Shown: positions 36,706-46,854, numbered from the stretch's first letter. The stretch: DNA of 64,000 bases from Gammaproteobacteria bacterium (GCA_030583605.1 CP129466.1:1681001-1745000); one strand, 5' to 3'. Program-made: numbers and translations. The notes: generated from the letters alone by a model not told the origin.

Positions 36706-39135
36706 TCAGTCGCGGCGCTTGCCGATCGTCCGGTCGAGCCAGTCGAGCATCTCGGCGGTAGCGTGCAGCACGCTCTCGCGGGCCCAGTAGTTGTGGCCCT
36801 CGTAGGGGAGTTCGACGTAGCGCGCCGTCGCGCCGGCCCCGGCGAGCGCATGGAAGAAGCGCCGCGTCTGCATTGCGGGCGTACCGGCGTTCTCGTCGGC
36901 AGCGCCGTGCACCAGCAGGAGAGGCTGCCGGATGCGGTCGGCGAAGAAGAACGGGGAGATGCTCGTGTAGAGTTCTGTCGCCTCCCAGAACGAGCGCCGT
37001 TCGCGCTGGAAGCCGAACGGTGTCAACGTGCGGTTGTAGGCGCCGCTCATGGCGATGGCCGTGGCGAAGCGCTGCGAGTGGACGAGGAGATTGGCGGATG
37101 AGAACGCACCGTAGCTGCGCCCGCCGACGGCGACGCGCGCGGGATCGGTGACGCCGATCGCAACGACATGGTCCACGGCCGCTTCAGTGCTCGCGACGAG
37201 CTGGGGCAGGTAATCGTCGTTGACGGCGCCCTGCTCGTGCAGGATCGGCACCGTAGGGTTCAGCAGCACCGCGTAGCCCTCGAGCACGGCCGCGAGCGGC
37301 GATGGCCCCCTTACGCGATGGAAGCGGAAGGAACGCACGTCGAGGAGTTCGGCCTGCTCGCGCTCCGAAAACTCGCGGGGATAGATCCAGACGAGCGTCG
37401 GCAGGCGCGTGCCTTCGCGGTAGCCGGCCGGCAGGTAGAGCGTCGCGGAGAGTGCGACACCGTCGGCGCGCTGGTAGGTGAGCAGGCGCCGGTTGACGTT
37501 CGCAAGCTGCGGATAGGGCGTCGCGAACGGGCGCAGCGCGGCGTGTTTGCCGTTGCGCACGACGTACAGGTTCGGCGGTGCGCTTTCGGACTCGCGCGAG
37601 GTGACCCACACGGGCGGGTTGGTGCCGAGAACGCCGAGCACCTGCTCGAACACGCCGCGCTCTGCCGTGAAGAGGCGCTCGGACTTGCGACTGCGCAACT
37701 GCAGGGAGTCGAGGAAAGGCTGCGGGCCGTCGCGGCCCTGCCCCTCGCCCGCCAGGAAGATGGATCCATCCAGTTCGAGCACCGGGCCGTCACTGCCGTT
37801 GACCGAGAGCACGCGTCCGGCCTCGCCCGCACGGTCCGCCGCGCTGCGCTCGAAGACCAGTTGGGGGCCGTCCTCGAACACGGCGTAGACGCGTACGCTG
37901 GCGCGGTCCTCGCTGCGGTTCGAGAAGAAGGGTGTGCCGCCCGCAGTCCAGCCGAACTGGCGGATGGGGCGGTCGCTGCGCGCGATCTCGACCGGAGTCG
38001 CGAGATCGGTCACCGAGAGCGCCATCCAGCGGTCGGGCAGCGGGCTGCCGTCCGGGCCGGTGTCACGCGCAATCCACCCGAGCGTCGTCGGGGTGCCGGG
38101 CTTCCAGGCGAAATCGCGCGGGTCGAAGGATTCGTCCTCGTCCTGCTCGACGCCGAAACCGGCCACGCGCGAGGTGTGGCGGCGCTCACCCCGCGCCAGG
38201 TCCCAGACCTCGATGGCGCTCGGGAAGCGGCGCGCCGGGACGAGACGGGGGTAGGGGCGCACGAGACGGTCGACTACGGCGAAGGCGCCGTCGGGCGAGG
38301 GCGCCACGCTCGCGAACAGGCCGCGCATGCCCGGCACGCGCTCGGCGCGGCCATCCAGGCTGACGCGCGCGATCTCGACGTCGAACCAGTGCTCGAAGAG
38401 CGCGTCGTCGTGGTCGTTCTCGAGCAGGTTCGCGTAAGTGCGCGTCGGTGTCGGGGCGCCGGTGTGCTCCACGGTAGTCGGCACGATCTGCGTCGGCGGC
38501 GCCGGACCGAGATCGGCGGGAGTTAGCCGGCAGAGGAGTGCGTCGGGGGAGATCCAGCGGCACGGCTCGCCCCAGGCCGCATTCACCGGGGTCGACAGGG
38601 TGCGTGCACGCCCGCTCGCGATATCGAAGACAGCGAGCCGTGCAGGACCGTCGGCGACGATGGCCAGCGCGGAAAGGTGGCGTCCATCCGGTGCGAATCG
38701 GACGTGGTCGAGCAGCGTGCCGTCGGCGGGCTGCCATACCGTGGGCTCGCCACCCGGCGCTGCGGCGGAGACGACCTCCACCCGTGTCAGCAGCGGACCG
38801 ACCCCCGAGGTGCGCGTCACCGGATCGAAGCGGAAGCCGGCCAGCCCCAGGCGCTGCCGCGCCAGCCGATCGAGTGAGATCACGGGCTCGCGGAACAGAA
38901 GTGCGACCTGACCCGAGCGCGCGTGGAGCAGAGACTCGGGCGGAGGCGGTGCGGTCAGGAGCGCGACGACGTCGGCGCCCGGTTGGCGGTACTCGGGACC
39001 AGCGAGCACCGGACCCGCGGTGCCCGGGTTGTCCGCCCGTGCGTGTACATCGTCGGCGCCGCAGCCGAGCGCCAGGAGCAGCGCGCAAGCGGCGCTCGTT
39101 CGGATTGGTAGTGGTTGGAACATCGTGCGGCGCAT
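36706..39135 (-). CDS. Prolyl oligopeptidase family S9 peptidase (S9D-like), exported
   Basis: An 809-residue protein from ATG 39135 (805 from ATG 39123). An N-terminal hydrophobic segment ('SAACALLLALGCGADDV') is a signal peptide or a weak lipobox. A beta-propeller-like N-terminal domain is followed by the alpha/beta-hydrolase domain. The catalytic Ser is in 'GGRSYGAFSSANLL', Asp in 'LLVHGAADENAGT', His in 'PYEGHNYW'. The segment 'SGAYNRTLTPFGFQRERR' is characteristic of the glutamyl endopeptidase-like (S9D) group. It probably degrades peptides in the periplasm; the specificity is inferred. It is divergent from a second S9 gene. Confidence 0.88.
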   Translation of the reverse strand: MRRTMFQPLPIRTSAACALLLALGCGADDVHARADNPGTAGPVLAGPEYRQPGADVVALLTAPPPPESLLHARSGQVALLFREPVISLDRLARQRLGLAGFRFDPVTRTSGVGPLLTRVEVVSAAAPGGEPTVWQPADGTLLDHVRFAPDGRHLSALAIVADGPARLAVFDIASGRARTLSTPVNAAWGEPCRWISPDALLCRLTPADLGPAPPTQIVPTTVEHTGAPTPTRTYANLLENDHDDALFEHWFDVEIARVSLDGRAERVPGMRGLFASVAPSPDGAFAVVDRLVRPYPRLVPARRFPSAIEVWDLARGERRHTSRVAGFGVEQDEDESFDPRDFAWKPGTPTTLGWIARDTGPDGSPLPDRWMALSVTDLATPVEIARSDRPIRQFGWTAGGTPFFSNRSEDRASVRVYAVFEDGPQLVFERSAADRAGEAGRVLSVNGSDGPVLELDGSIFLAGEGQGRDGPQPFLDSLQLRSRKSERLFTAERGVFEQVLGVLGTNPPVWVTSRESESAPPNLYVVRNGKHAALRPFATPYPQLANVNRRLLTYQRADGVALSATLYLPAGYREGTRLPTLVWIYPREFSEREQAELLDVRSFRFHRVRGPSPLAAVLEGYAVLLNPTVPILHEQGAVNDDYLPQLVASTEAAVDHVVAIGVTDPARVAVGGRSYGAFSSANLLVHSQRFATAIAMSGAYNRTLTPFGFQRERRSFWEATELYTSISPFFFADRIRQPLLLVHGAADENAGTPAMQTRRFFHALAGAGATARYVELPYEGHNYWARESVLHATAEMLDWLDRTIGKRRD

Positions 39136-39313
39136 GGTACGCGAACGGTGCCGAAGTATCTGACTCTTTGGAGTTCCGGCGATCGCGATCGAGTATCGGC
39201 ACCGACGTGAGCACCCCCCCAGGCCGCCCTCCGGATCCCCGTCGTCTATGTCGCGGCGGCCAGGACATCTCTTTGTTACATTACGCTGCACAATCCAGCC
39301 GGGAGGTGGTGTC

Positions 39314-41305
39314 GTGCCCGACCAGTCACGTGTATCACTCAGGCTGCGGGTGTGCTGGAGCTTCCTGGTGCTGGCCGCGGCGGGCTCCAGCTGGGCTGCA
39401 GTGGCGCCGAAGCTGCCCGTGGATGCATTCGGGACCCTGCCGTTGATGGGTCAGGCGCGGATTTCGCCAGACGGCCGTTACGTCGCGGCGGCAATGCTCG
39501 ACGGCGCCAGGTACAGCCTGGTGATCTTCGATCTCCAGCAGATCGGGCAGAAGCCGCCGTTTCGAGCCCCGACAGGCGACTGGGATGTCAACTGGATTCA
39601 CTGGAAGGTGGACAACCGGTTGCTGGTCAGCGTTCGCCAGGCGTTCCACCGGAATGAAGTTGGGGTGATCGAAACACGACTCTGGTCCCTCAATGCCGAC
39701 GGTTCGGATCTGAAGCGGCTCGTGCAGCCGAAGGGCGGCTCAAAGGGTAGCTGGCTCGAGGGATCGCAAGCCGTGGTGCAGGTCGCCGATGCGGTCATCG
39801 ATTTTTTGCCCGATGATCCCCGTCATATCCTGATGGCGTTCAATCCCGAAGACCCGCGACGGCCTCGCCTTTACCAGGTCGATATCCGGACCGACCGGCG
39901 AGCGCAGGTGGCGCCGGGGGGCGATACGATCCAGCGGTGGATGCTGGATTCCAAGGGACGTGTGCGGCTGGCGCAGGGACGCAACTATTCCGTCAACAAC
40001 GCGAATCTCAAGACCTACTACCGCGCTACCGAAAAAGACGACTGGACGGAAATCTGGGACGAGGGACAGAAGAACGCCGAATTCTCACCAGTGGTCTTCG
40101 ACCGATCCGATCCGGACATTCTCTATGTCAGCAGCGATCACGAGAACGGACGGCACGGTCTGTACCGCTACCGCCTCAGCAGCCAGGAATTCGTCGAGAA
40201 GCTGTTCCTTCATCCCGAGATGGATATCGATGAAATCATTCTCGACCCACAAGGCCTGGTGGTCGAGGCGGTCAGTTACGTGACCGACACGAGACACTTC
40301 GAGTGGTTTTCCGCGGACCTGGCGTCGATCTATCGTGAAATCCGGTCCCAGCTGCCGGGCTGGTCCATCAAACCGGTCAGTCGGGCATTCGACGATTCAC
40401 GCGTAATTGTGTACGCCTCCGCAGCGGACCATTCATCCCGTTACTACATCTACGAGCGTGCCGCAAAGAAGTTGCAACTGTTTGCGCCGACGTTTCCGCA
40501 GCTCGACGAGCACGATTTGTCGCGTGTCGTGCCGGTGAGCTATCGGGCCCGCGACGGTCTGGAGATTCCGGCCTACCTCACGCTGCCGCCGGGCGTTCGC
40601 CATCCTCCGCAAGCGCCACTCCCCGCGGTCGTAATGCCTCACGGCGGCCCGGAGGCGCGCGACTATGGGGAATTCGATCCCGCTGTGCAGATGCTCGCGA
40701 ACCACGGTTATGCCGTGCTGCAGATGAATTTTCGCGGCTCGAGCGGCTACGGCGCCGAATTCGAGCAGGCCGGACGCCGGGAGTGGGGCGAGGCCATGCA
40801 GGATGATGTCACGGATGGCACGCGCTGGCTGATCGACTCGAAGATTGCCGATCCCGCCCGGATCTGCATCGTGGGCGGGTCATATGGCGGCTATGCGGCC
40901 TTGATGGGCGTGGTCAGGGAACCGCAGCTCTATCGCTGTGCAGTGAGCATCAACGGCGTGACCGACCTTCCGGATCTGCTGAATCACCGGGCGAAGTTCG
41001 TCGGGGGGCGGAATGCGACAACGCGGCGCATCGGCGAAATCTGGCGTGATTCGGAGAAGCTGGAGCGAAATTCTCCGGCACGGAGAGCCGCCGACATCCG
41101 GGTGCCCGTCCTCATTCTTCACGGCACCGACGACCGCGTGGTGCCGGTCGAACAGAGCCGGAAGATGCGCGACGCGCTCGAAAATGCCAGCAAGACCTAT
41201 CGGTACGTGGAGTTGCAGGACGAGGAACACTGGCTGACGCACCGCGAAACCCGTCTGCAGTACTTCCAGGAGCTGGACGCGTTTCTCGCTGCCCAGCTTC
41301 GTTAG
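39314..41305 (+). CDS. Prolyl oligopeptidase family S9 peptidase, exported
   Basis: A 663-residue protein started at GTG 39314, 7 nt from the ribosome-binding site GGGAGG (39301-39306). Residues 1-25 form a signal peptide ending 'GSSWA'. A beta-propeller region ('ARISPDGRYVAAAML' onward) precedes the hydrolase domain with the catalytic Ser in 'VGGSYGGYAALM', Asp in 'LILHGTDDRVVP' and His in 'DEEHWLTH'. The family (S9, acylaminoacyl peptidase-like) degrades oligopeptides; it is common as large sets in peptide-eating Xanthomonadales relatives. The long upstream frame from 39248 lacks family similarity. Confidence 0.9.
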   Translation: MPDQSRVSLRLRVCWSFLVLAAAGSSWAAVAPKLPVDAFGTLPLMGQARISPDGRYVAAAMLDGARYSLVIFDLQQIGQKPPFRAPTGDWDVNWIHWKVDNRLLVSVRQAFHRNEVGVIETRLWSLNADGSDLKRLVQPKGGSKGSWLEGSQAVVQVADAVIDFLPDDPRHILMAFNPEDPRRPRLYQVDIRTDRRAQVAPGGDTIQRWMLDSKGRVRLAQGRNYSVNNANLKTYYRATEKDDWTEIWDEGQKNAEFSPVVFDRSDPDILYVSSDHENGRHGLYRYRLSSQEFVEKLFLHPEMDIDEIILDPQGLVVEAVSYVTDTRHFEWFSADLASIYREIRSQLPGWSIKPVSRAFDDSRVIVYASAADHSSRYYIYERAAKKLQLFAPTFPQLDEHDLSRVVPVSYRARDGLEIPAYLTLPPGVRHPPQAPLPAVVMPHGGPEARDYGEFDPAVQMLANHGYAVLQMNFRGSSGYGAEFEQAGRREWGEAMQDDVTDGTRWLIDSKIADPARICIVGGSYGGYAALMGVVREPQLYRCAVSINGVTDLPDLLNHRAKFVGGRNATTRRIGEIWRDSEKLERNSPARRAADIRVPVLILHGTDDRVVPVEQSRKMRDALENASKTYRYVELQDEEHWLTHRETRLQYFQELDAFLAAQLR

Positions 41306-41371
41306 CGCGCTGCGGGCGCCACACTGCTTGCCGAGACCCAGGCTCCGCAGAGGAGCGCGTGGTCGGCTGGA

Positions 41372-41662
41372 CTAGGACGTCTGGCTGTGCGTCGCGACCG
41401 CGTGGATGACGTGGTTGTACTCGAAGAACACCACGAAGTTCGGGTATACCCAGCGCGTAATGGGGGGCTGCCCGACGGCCGCATCCTTGCTGACTGGTGC
41501 GCCCCAGCCGGCGCTGACCCGCTCCATGGTCATGCCACGCGTGGGCCGCTCGGCTGCGCTCGGCCGGGCCTGATCGAGGCCGTCGACCAGCAGGGTGTCC
41601 GCCAGACCGACGACCGGAGCGGTCACGACGAGAGACAGGAGCAGAACAGATGTGCGCCACAT
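41372..41662 (-). CDS. Small exported protein of unknown function
   Basis: A 96-residue protein with a clear signal peptide (about residues 1-21, 'LLLSLVVTAPVVGLADT'). The mature part includes 'TRGMTMERVSAGWGAP' and 'PPITRWVYPNFVVFFEYNHVI'. This layout resembles short periplasmic proteins of the SmpA/BamE-like kind ('RGMTxxxV...GxP' followed by a 'W.Y..' segment), but I cannot assign it to that family with confidence. It converges with the S9 gene and is divergent from lolC, with 275 bp between. Confidence 0.65.
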   Translation of the reverse strand: MWRTSVLLLSLVVTAPVVGLADTLLVDGLDQARPSAAERPTRGMTMERVSAGWGAPVSKDAAVGQPPITRWVYPNFVVFFEYNHVIHAVATHSQTS

Positions 41663-41937
41663 GCTATTGACCTCGCTGGGGCAATCTCGATTGCACTATA
41701 ACACCGCGGCAAAACGCAAAAAAACCGCCGGTTTTGTGAACCCCGTTCACATTTGTCCGGCACATCGGCCGGTGCGTCGCGCCGGCCGATGAACGCGTCG
41801 CGCAGGGCGACGGGCTTGGGGATCCGGCGGAGCGCCGTCATACTGTCACGCGGTCCGGGCCCCCGTCGCTTTACATACATCGTGAACCAGCCGCCAGTTC
41901 CAGTGGTACCGCGAGTTCGCGGTGATCGCGTGCAGTC

Positions 41938-43179
41938 GTGAGACGGCCGGTATCCGGCTGGATCGGGCTGCGCTACCTGCGCAGCCAACGCGCGAACCAG
42001 TTCGCCTCCTTCGTCACTCTGGCGTCCGCGCTCGGCGTTGCGCTCGGCGTTGCGGCGCTGATCGTCGTGCTGTCGGTCATGAACGGCTTCGAGAGTGAAT
42101 TGCGGCAGCGGCTGACGAGCGTCACCGGGCACGCCTGGGTGGGCGGTCGCCAGGGGCTGGAGAACTGGCCCGCGCTGCTGGCGCAGCTGCAGCGCTACCC
42201 GGGAGTGACCGGAGTCGTGCCGGTCATCGAGCTCGAGGCGGTCATTGCTCACGGCTCGGATCTCGCCGGCGTGGTGCTGACGGGCACCGATCCGGCGCTG
42301 GAGCCCGCAGACTCGCCGCTTCGCGCCGGCATGCGCAGGGGCGCACTCGACGATCTGGCGGCGGACGGCCGGGCGATCATCCTCGGCGATGCCCTTGCCG
42401 CCCGGATCGGTGCCTCGGTCGGCGATGCGGTCACCATCCTGGTGCCGACCAGGGACGCGGTGCGTGGCCTGCAGTCGCGGCTGCGCCAGTTCACGGTGCG
42501 CGGCATCTTCGAGCTCGGCGTCAAGGACCACGACGGTACCCGGGCACTGATCAGCCTCGCGGAGGCGGCGGCCATCGGCGGCTATGGCGATCGCGTCGCC
42601 GGGCTGCGGGTCACCACCGCCGATATTTTTGCGGCTCCTGCGCTGATCCGGGGCTGGGCCGCCGCACACACCGGGGATTTCGAGGTGCGCGACTGGACGC
42701 AGGATCACGCAACGTACTTCCGCGCGGTCCGCCTCGAAAAGATCATGATGATGGTCCTGCTGTCGTTGATCGTCGGAGTTGCGGCCTTCAACATCATCGC
42801 GACCCTGGTGATGGTCGTGACCGACAAGCGGGGAAGCATCGCGATCCTGCGCACGCTCGGCTGCTCGCGGGCCGATATCGTGCGTATCTTCGCCGTGCAG
42901 GGGCTGGCGATCGGCTGGATCGGCGCGCTCGGCGGGGTCGCGCTCGGGGTGGCGCTCGCGGGGAACGTCGGCGTCGTGGCGCCGCGCCTGGAAAGCCTGT
43001 TCGGTTTTCAGTTCATGCCGGCCGACGTGTACTACCTGACCGCACTGCCGGCGGAGTTGCACTGGGGCGACGTGCTCGGCGTGGGCGTAATTGCGCTGGC
43101 GATGACGGCAGTGGCGACGGTCTACCCGGCGATGCGGGCCGCCGCGGTCGCGCCGGCCGAAGTCCTGCGCTACGAGTGA
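41938..43179 (+). CDS. lolC: Lipoprotein-releasing ABC transporter permease LolC
   Basis: A 413-residue inner membrane protein with one N-terminal and three C-terminal transmembrane segments around a large periplasmic domain (FtsX/MacB-like topology). With LolE and LolD it releases outer membrane lipoproteins to the carrier LolA. 'LSVMNGFESELRQRL' and 'AVRLEKIMMMVLLSLIV' are close to E. coli LolC, and the protein ends 'VAPAEVLRYE'. The start is GTG 41938. Distinction from LolE rests on these segments; order here is lolC-lolE-lolD, not C-D-E. Confidence 0.88.
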   Translation: MRRPVSGWIGLRYLRSQRANQFASFVTLASALGVALGVAALIVVLSVMNGFESELRQRLTSVTGHAWVGGRQGLENWPALLAQLQRYPGVTGVVPVIELEAVIAHGSDLAGVVLTGTDPALEPADSPLRAGMRRGALDDLAADGRAIILGDALAARIGASVGDAVTILVPTRDAVRGLQSRLRQFTVRGIFELGVKDHDGTRALISLAEAAAIGGYGDRVAGLRVTTADIFAAPALIRGWAAAHTGDFEVRDWTQDHATYFRAVRLEKIMMMVLLSLIVGVAAFNIIATLVMVVTDKRGSIAILRTLGCSRADIVRIFAVQGLAIGWIGALGGVALGVALAGNVGVVAPRLESLFGFQFMPADVYYLTALPAELHWGDVLGVGVIALAMTAVATVYPAMRAAAVAPAEVLRYE

Positions 43180-43190
43180 GGAAGTGACGC

Positions 43191-44438
43191 ATGCTGCGAC
43201 CCGTGGAGCTGGCGATTGCGACACGCTACCTGCGTTCGCGGAACAAGAACCGCTTCGTGTCGTTCATATCGCTGGTCTCGGTGGCGGGTATCGGGCTTGC
43301 GGTCGCGGTGCTGATCACGGTCCTCTCGGCGATGAACGGCTTCGAACACGAGGTGCGCAACCGCATTCTCGGTGTGCTCGGCCATGCCACCATCACGGGG
43401 GCGGATGGCGCACTGTCAGACTGGCGGCGACTGCAGCAGATCGCCGCCGCGCAGCCGGGCGTGTTGGCCACCGCACCGTTCGTCAGGGGCGAGGCGATGG
43501 TGGCCGGCAAGGCGGCGGTCAAGGGCGTGGAGGTTCGCGGTATCGACCCGGAGGAGGAACTGCGCACGGTCACCCTGGGCGCTTTGTTGCGGGAGGGGGA
43601 CTTCCGTGCGCTGACGCCGGGCGGCTACGGTATCGTCATCGGTGCTGCGCTCGCCGAGTTGCTGGAAGTCGGGCCCGGCGACAGCGTCGTACTGCTGGTG
43701 CCCGAGGGGATCGCGACCCCGGCCGGAGTCGCGCCACGCATGCGCCGTTTCCACGTGACGGGGATCTTCTACGCCGGCATGTACGAGTACGACCGCGGCC
43801 TCGTCTTCATGCACCGCGTGGACGCGGCGCGCCTGTTCCGTCTCGGCGACGCGGTCAGCGGCATCCGGCTCGCGTTCACGGACCCGCAGCTTGCGCCCGA
43901 CGGCGTGCTCAGCGTTGCGCGGGAGTACGGCGGCGGCGTCTTCGTCAGCGACTGGACGCGTGAGCACCGGAATTTTTTCCGCTCGATCCAGATGACCAGG
44001 TCGATCATGTTCGTGATCCTGCTGATGGTCGTGGCGGTCGCCGCGTTCAACATCGTCTCCACCCTCGTGATGGTGGTGCGGGAGAAGCGCGGGGAGATCG
44101 CGATCCTGCGCACGCTCGGTGCCGCGCCCGCATCCATCGTCAGCACGTTCATGGCGCAGGGCACCCTCATCGGCCTCGCTGGCACGGCGCTTGGCGTTAT
44201 CGGCGGCGTGGCGATAGCGAGCAACCTCGACGTGCTGGTCGGGCTCGTGGAGCGCGCGCTCGACATCAAGTTCCTGGCGCCGGATATCTATTTCATCAGC
44301 GACTTTCCGACGCAGCTTCGCTGGCGTGATGTCGGCGCCATCGCCGGCATAGCGCTGGGACTGGCGTTGAGTTCGACGCTGTATCCGGCCTGGCGGGGTG
44401 CAGCGATGCCGCCCGCCGAAGCATTGCGACATTACTGA
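43191..44438 (+). CDS. lolE: Lipoprotein-releasing ABC transporter permease LolE
   Basis: A 415-residue paralogue of the preceding permease with the same topology. '[18 protein letters not shown]', '[10 protein letters not shown]' style N-terminus and '[15 protein letters not shown]' are nearer to E. coli LolE. It starts 11 nt after lolC and is followed by lolD 20 nt later. The pair is a clear case of a heterodimeric LolCE transporter rather than a single LolF. Confidence 0.86.
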   Translation: MLRPVELAIATRYLRSRNKNRFVSFISLVSVAGIGLAVAVLITVLSAMNGFEHEVRNRILGVLGHATITGADGALSDWRRLQQIAAAQPGVLATAPFVRGEAMVAGKAAVKGVEVRGIDPEEELRTVTLGALLREGDFRALTPGGYGIVIGAALAELLEVGPGDSVVLLVPEGIATPAGVAPRMRRFHVTGIFYAGMYEYDRGLVFMHRVDAARLFRLGDAVSGIRLAFTDPQLAPDGVLSVAREYGGGVFVSDWTREHRNFFRSIQMTRSIMFVILLMVVAVAAFNIVSTLVMVVREKRGEIAILRTLGAAPASIVSTFMAQGTLIGLAGTALGVIGGVAIASNLDVLVGLVERALDIKFLAPDIYFISDFPTQLRWRDVGAIAGIALGLALSSTLYPAWRGAAMPPAEALRHY

Positions 44439-44458
44439 GGACTCCAGGGGTTCAGCGG

Positions 44459-45193
44459 ATGACGCGAGAGACAGCGACGGACCCGGTTCCCGCGCCGGCG
44501 AACACGCCGCTCGCCTGCGTGGGGCTCGAAAAGGAGTTCACCGAGGGCCCGACAGTGGTGCGGGTGCTGCGTGGGGTGAATCTCAGCGTGGCGCGCGGCG
44601 AGCGTGTCGCCATCATCGGGGCGTCGGGTGCCGGCAAGACGACCTTGTTGCAGTTGCTCGGCGGCCTCGATACCCCGACACGGGGCTCGGTGACCGTGCT
44701 GGGGCGTGACCTCGCGACGCTCGGCCAGGCCGAACGCGGCCGGGTGCGCAATCAGTCGATCGGGTTCGTGTACCAGTTCCATCACCTGCTGCCGGAGTTC
44801 ACGGCGCTCGAGAACGTCGCCATGCCGCTGCTGCTGCGGCGGCTGTCGCTCGGCGAAGTGGAGACGCGCGCCCGGCGCGTGCTGGAACGGGTCGGGCTGG
44901 CTGAGCGCGTCGAGCACAAGCCGGGTGAACTGTCGGGTGGTGAACGCCAGCGCGTGGCTGTGGCCAGGGCGCTGGTGACGGAACCGGCCGTCGTGCTCGC
45001 CGACGAGCCGACCGGCAACCTGGATCATCGGACGGGCGACCTCGTGTTCGAACTGATGCTCGAACTGAACGCGGAGACCGGTGCCAGCCTGGTGGTGGTC
45101 ACGCATGACAACGCCCGGGCACGGCGCATGGACCGGGTGCTGCACATGGAGGACGGAAGCCTGCGCGACGTCACCGACGGGAGCCTGCCCTGA
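44459..45193 (+). CDS. lolD: Lipoprotein-releasing ABC transporter ATPase LolD
   Basis: A 244-residue ABC ATPase that powers lipoprotein release by LolCE on the cytoplasmic side. Walker A is '[11 protein letters not shown]' (residues 54-64), the signature '[15 protein letters not shown]', and Walker B '[12 protein letters not shown]'. The '[18 protein letters not shown]' segment is the typical LolD Q-loop. ATG 44459 is 20 nt after lolE. Confidence 0.95.
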   Translation: MTRETATDPVPAPANTPLACVGLEKEFTEGPTVVRVLRGVNLSVARGERVAIIGASGAGKTTLLQLLGGLDTPTRGSVTVLGRDLATLGQAERGRVRNQSIGFVYQFHHLLPEFTALENVAMPLLLRRLSLGEVETRARRVLERVGLAERVEHKPGELSGGERQRVAVARALVTEPAVVLADEPTGNLDHRTGDLVFELMLELNAETGASLVVVTHDNARARRMDRVLHMEDGSLRDVTDGSLP

Positions 45194-45216
45194 GCGGTCG
45201 CCGCGACTCCCCGCCC

Positions 45217-46215
45217 ATGGGTCCGGCGTTTTTCATCCTGAGTTCCGGCCGTTCGGGCAGCACCTTGCTTGCCTCGATGCTGAACATGCATCCGCAGGTG
45301 CATGTGCCGGTCGAGCTCTTCGGGCTGTATTCCGCCCTGCCGCGTGCGCTCGCCTGGTACGGTGATCTGCGCCGCGACTACAACCGGCGCCTGCTGGCGC
45401 GTGACCTGTCGTACCTCGGGCAACTCGCCGAGTTCGGGGTCCGCTTCGACGTCGAGGGCTTCATCGGGCGGCTGGAGCGGTCCGGAACCGGACTTGCCGC
45501 CGTCGTCTCATGTTTCTACGAGACGCTGCGGGTGGACGCGGGCAAACCGCTGCTGGGTGACAAGACGCCGAACCATACACCGCAGCTGCCGCTGATCGAG
45601 CAACTGTTCCCGGCGATGCGTGTAGTCCATCTCGTCCGCGACGGGCGTGACTGTGCGGCATCGTCACAGCGCGCGCGCCGGGGCATCAATCAGCGCAACG
45701 TGTACGAGCTCGCGCGACTATGGCCGCGTAACAATACCGCCATTGCCGCCTTCGGCGCCCGCCACCCCGGGCGATATCATCGGCTGCACTACGAGGAGCT
45801 GATCGGCGATCCCGCGGGCAGCCTCGCGCGCCTCTGCGGGTTTCTCGACCTGTCGTTCGATCCCGCGATGCTGGAGTTCCCGAGCGGGGAGTTCGCCCGG
45901 CGCAACGCGACGCTGCTCGATCAGCACGCCAACCTGGCGCGGGGCGTCCTGGTCGACAATCGCGGGAAGTGGCGCTCGACGCTCGGTGAGCGCGAGGTTC
46001 GCCTCTATGAGTTCATGGCCGGCGATGCGCTGCGCCGGTTTGGCTATTCGTTGTCCACGCCCGCGCACGACGAGCCGGCCCTGCGTCTCGTCGGCCAGGC
46101 CGCGACCGGCTACCGGCGTCTGCGTCGCGGTTTGCGCGCTGCCCGCATCGAGGGCACGCGCTGGCTGGCCATCGTCGCCAAGCGGTTCGCGCACCGGCGG
46201 CCTTCGGCCGCCTGA
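45217..46215 (+). CDS. Sulfotransferase family protein
   Basis: A 332-residue protein with PAPS-binding motifs: the 5'-phosphosulfate loop 'SSGRSGSTLLASML' near the N-terminus (residues 9-22) and the 3'-phosphate-binding segment 'VVHLVRDGRDCAAS' in the middle. Sulfotransferases move sulfate from 3'-phosphoadenylyl sulfate to hydroxyl or amine groups; the acceptor here cannot be predicted. The C-terminal region is basic. It lies 23 nt after lolD and may be transcribed with it, which is unusual. No ATP sulfurylase or APS kinase gene is in the window. Confidence 0.85.
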   Translation: MGPAFFILSSGRSGSTLLASMLNMHPQVHVPVELFGLYSALPRALAWYGDLRRDYNRRLLARDLSYLGQLAEFGVRFDVEGFIGRLERSGTGLAAVVSCFYETLRVDAGKPLLGDKTPNHTPQLPLIEQLFPAMRVVHLVRDGRDCAASSQRARRGINQRNVYELARLWPRNNTAIAAFGARHPGRYHRLHYEELIGDPAGSLARLCGFLDLSFDPAMLEFPSGEFARRNATLLDQHANLARGVLVDNRGKWRSTLGEREVRLYEFMAGDALRRFGYSLSTPAHDEPALRLVGQAATGYRRLRRGLRAARIEGTRWLAIVAKRFAHRRPSAA

Positions 46216-46230
46216 CGCCGTCGCCGGCGA

Positions 46231-46755
46231 TCACTCTACGGGAGCACGTGGCACGCGCCGACGGCGCAGACGGCGCACGGAGGACCAACTCCAGGCGACG
46301 TTGGCGCCGAAGTAGACCAGTGCTCCGGTCACCATGGCCGTCAGCAAAGATCCCAGCAACAGGGGCTGCCACAGCAGGCCGGTTTGCGTCTGCAGCCATT
46401 CCCAGGTGAACTGCTCCGGCCACGGCGCGGTGGGCGTGCCGAGCAGCCATGCCCCAAGCCGGTACTCGAAATAGAAGACGGGGATCAGGGTGAAGGGTGT
46501 GTTCGCCCATGCCGCCGCCGCCGCAACGGCGAGATTGACGCGCACGAGCAGTGCGAGGAGTACCGCGATCGGAGTGTGGCCCGGCACCGGCAGCATCGAG
46601 ATGAATACGCCGATGGCGAGGGCGCCGGTCACGCTGCGCCGATTGACCGCGAAATACATCGGATGGCGCAGCATCGCCCGGAAGGGGCGCAGGTACCATG
46701 CCGCCTCATTCCGGCGATATTGCCTCGATATGCGGCGCAGATAGCGGCGCGGCAT
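46231..46755 (-). CDS. DUF2062 domain membrane protein
   Basis: A 174-residue membrane protein with about three to four hydrophobic segments: 'GALAIGVFISMLPVPGHTP', 'LLALLVRVNLAVAAAAAW' and 'LLLGSLLTAMVTGALVY'. The 'NTPFTLIPVFYFEYRLGAWLLG' region is the DUF2062 signature. Function is not known; DUF2062 genes often lie beside comEC or lipid A genes, as here (divergent from comEC, convergent with the sulfotransferase gene). Confidence 0.88.
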   Translation of the reverse strand: MPRRYLRRISRQYRRNEAAWYLRPFRAMLRHPMYFAVNRRSVTGALAIGVFISMLPVPGHTPIAVLLALLVRVNLAVAAAAAWANTPFTLIPVFYFEYRLGAWLLGTPTAPWPEQFTWEWLQTQTGLLWQPLLLGSLLTAMVTGALVYFGANVAWSWSSVRRLRRRRVPRAPVE

Positions 46756-46854
46756 TGCCTAGACTGCCGTCAGTAACACGTCGTTGAAATCCGCGACCGG
46801 GGGTTCGATACCGGGAGCAGCGCGGATTATCCGTTATCCGGGGGCGCGGGGCAC

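Noticed and set aside
33757..37101. A 1114-codon open frame on the plus strand opposite mfd
   Set aside because: It lies antisense to a clear mfd gene, has no family motifs and a composition typical of reverse-strand shadows in high-GC DNA.
41721..41735. Palindrome AAAACCGCCGGTTTT between the small exported gene and lolC
   Set aside because: Only 7-bp arms in a divergent intergenic region; no T-tract on the proper side, and no known operator matches.
41623..43224. A 533-codon open frame on the minus strand
   Set aside because: Antisense shadow of lolC; His- and Arg-rich composition, no motifs.
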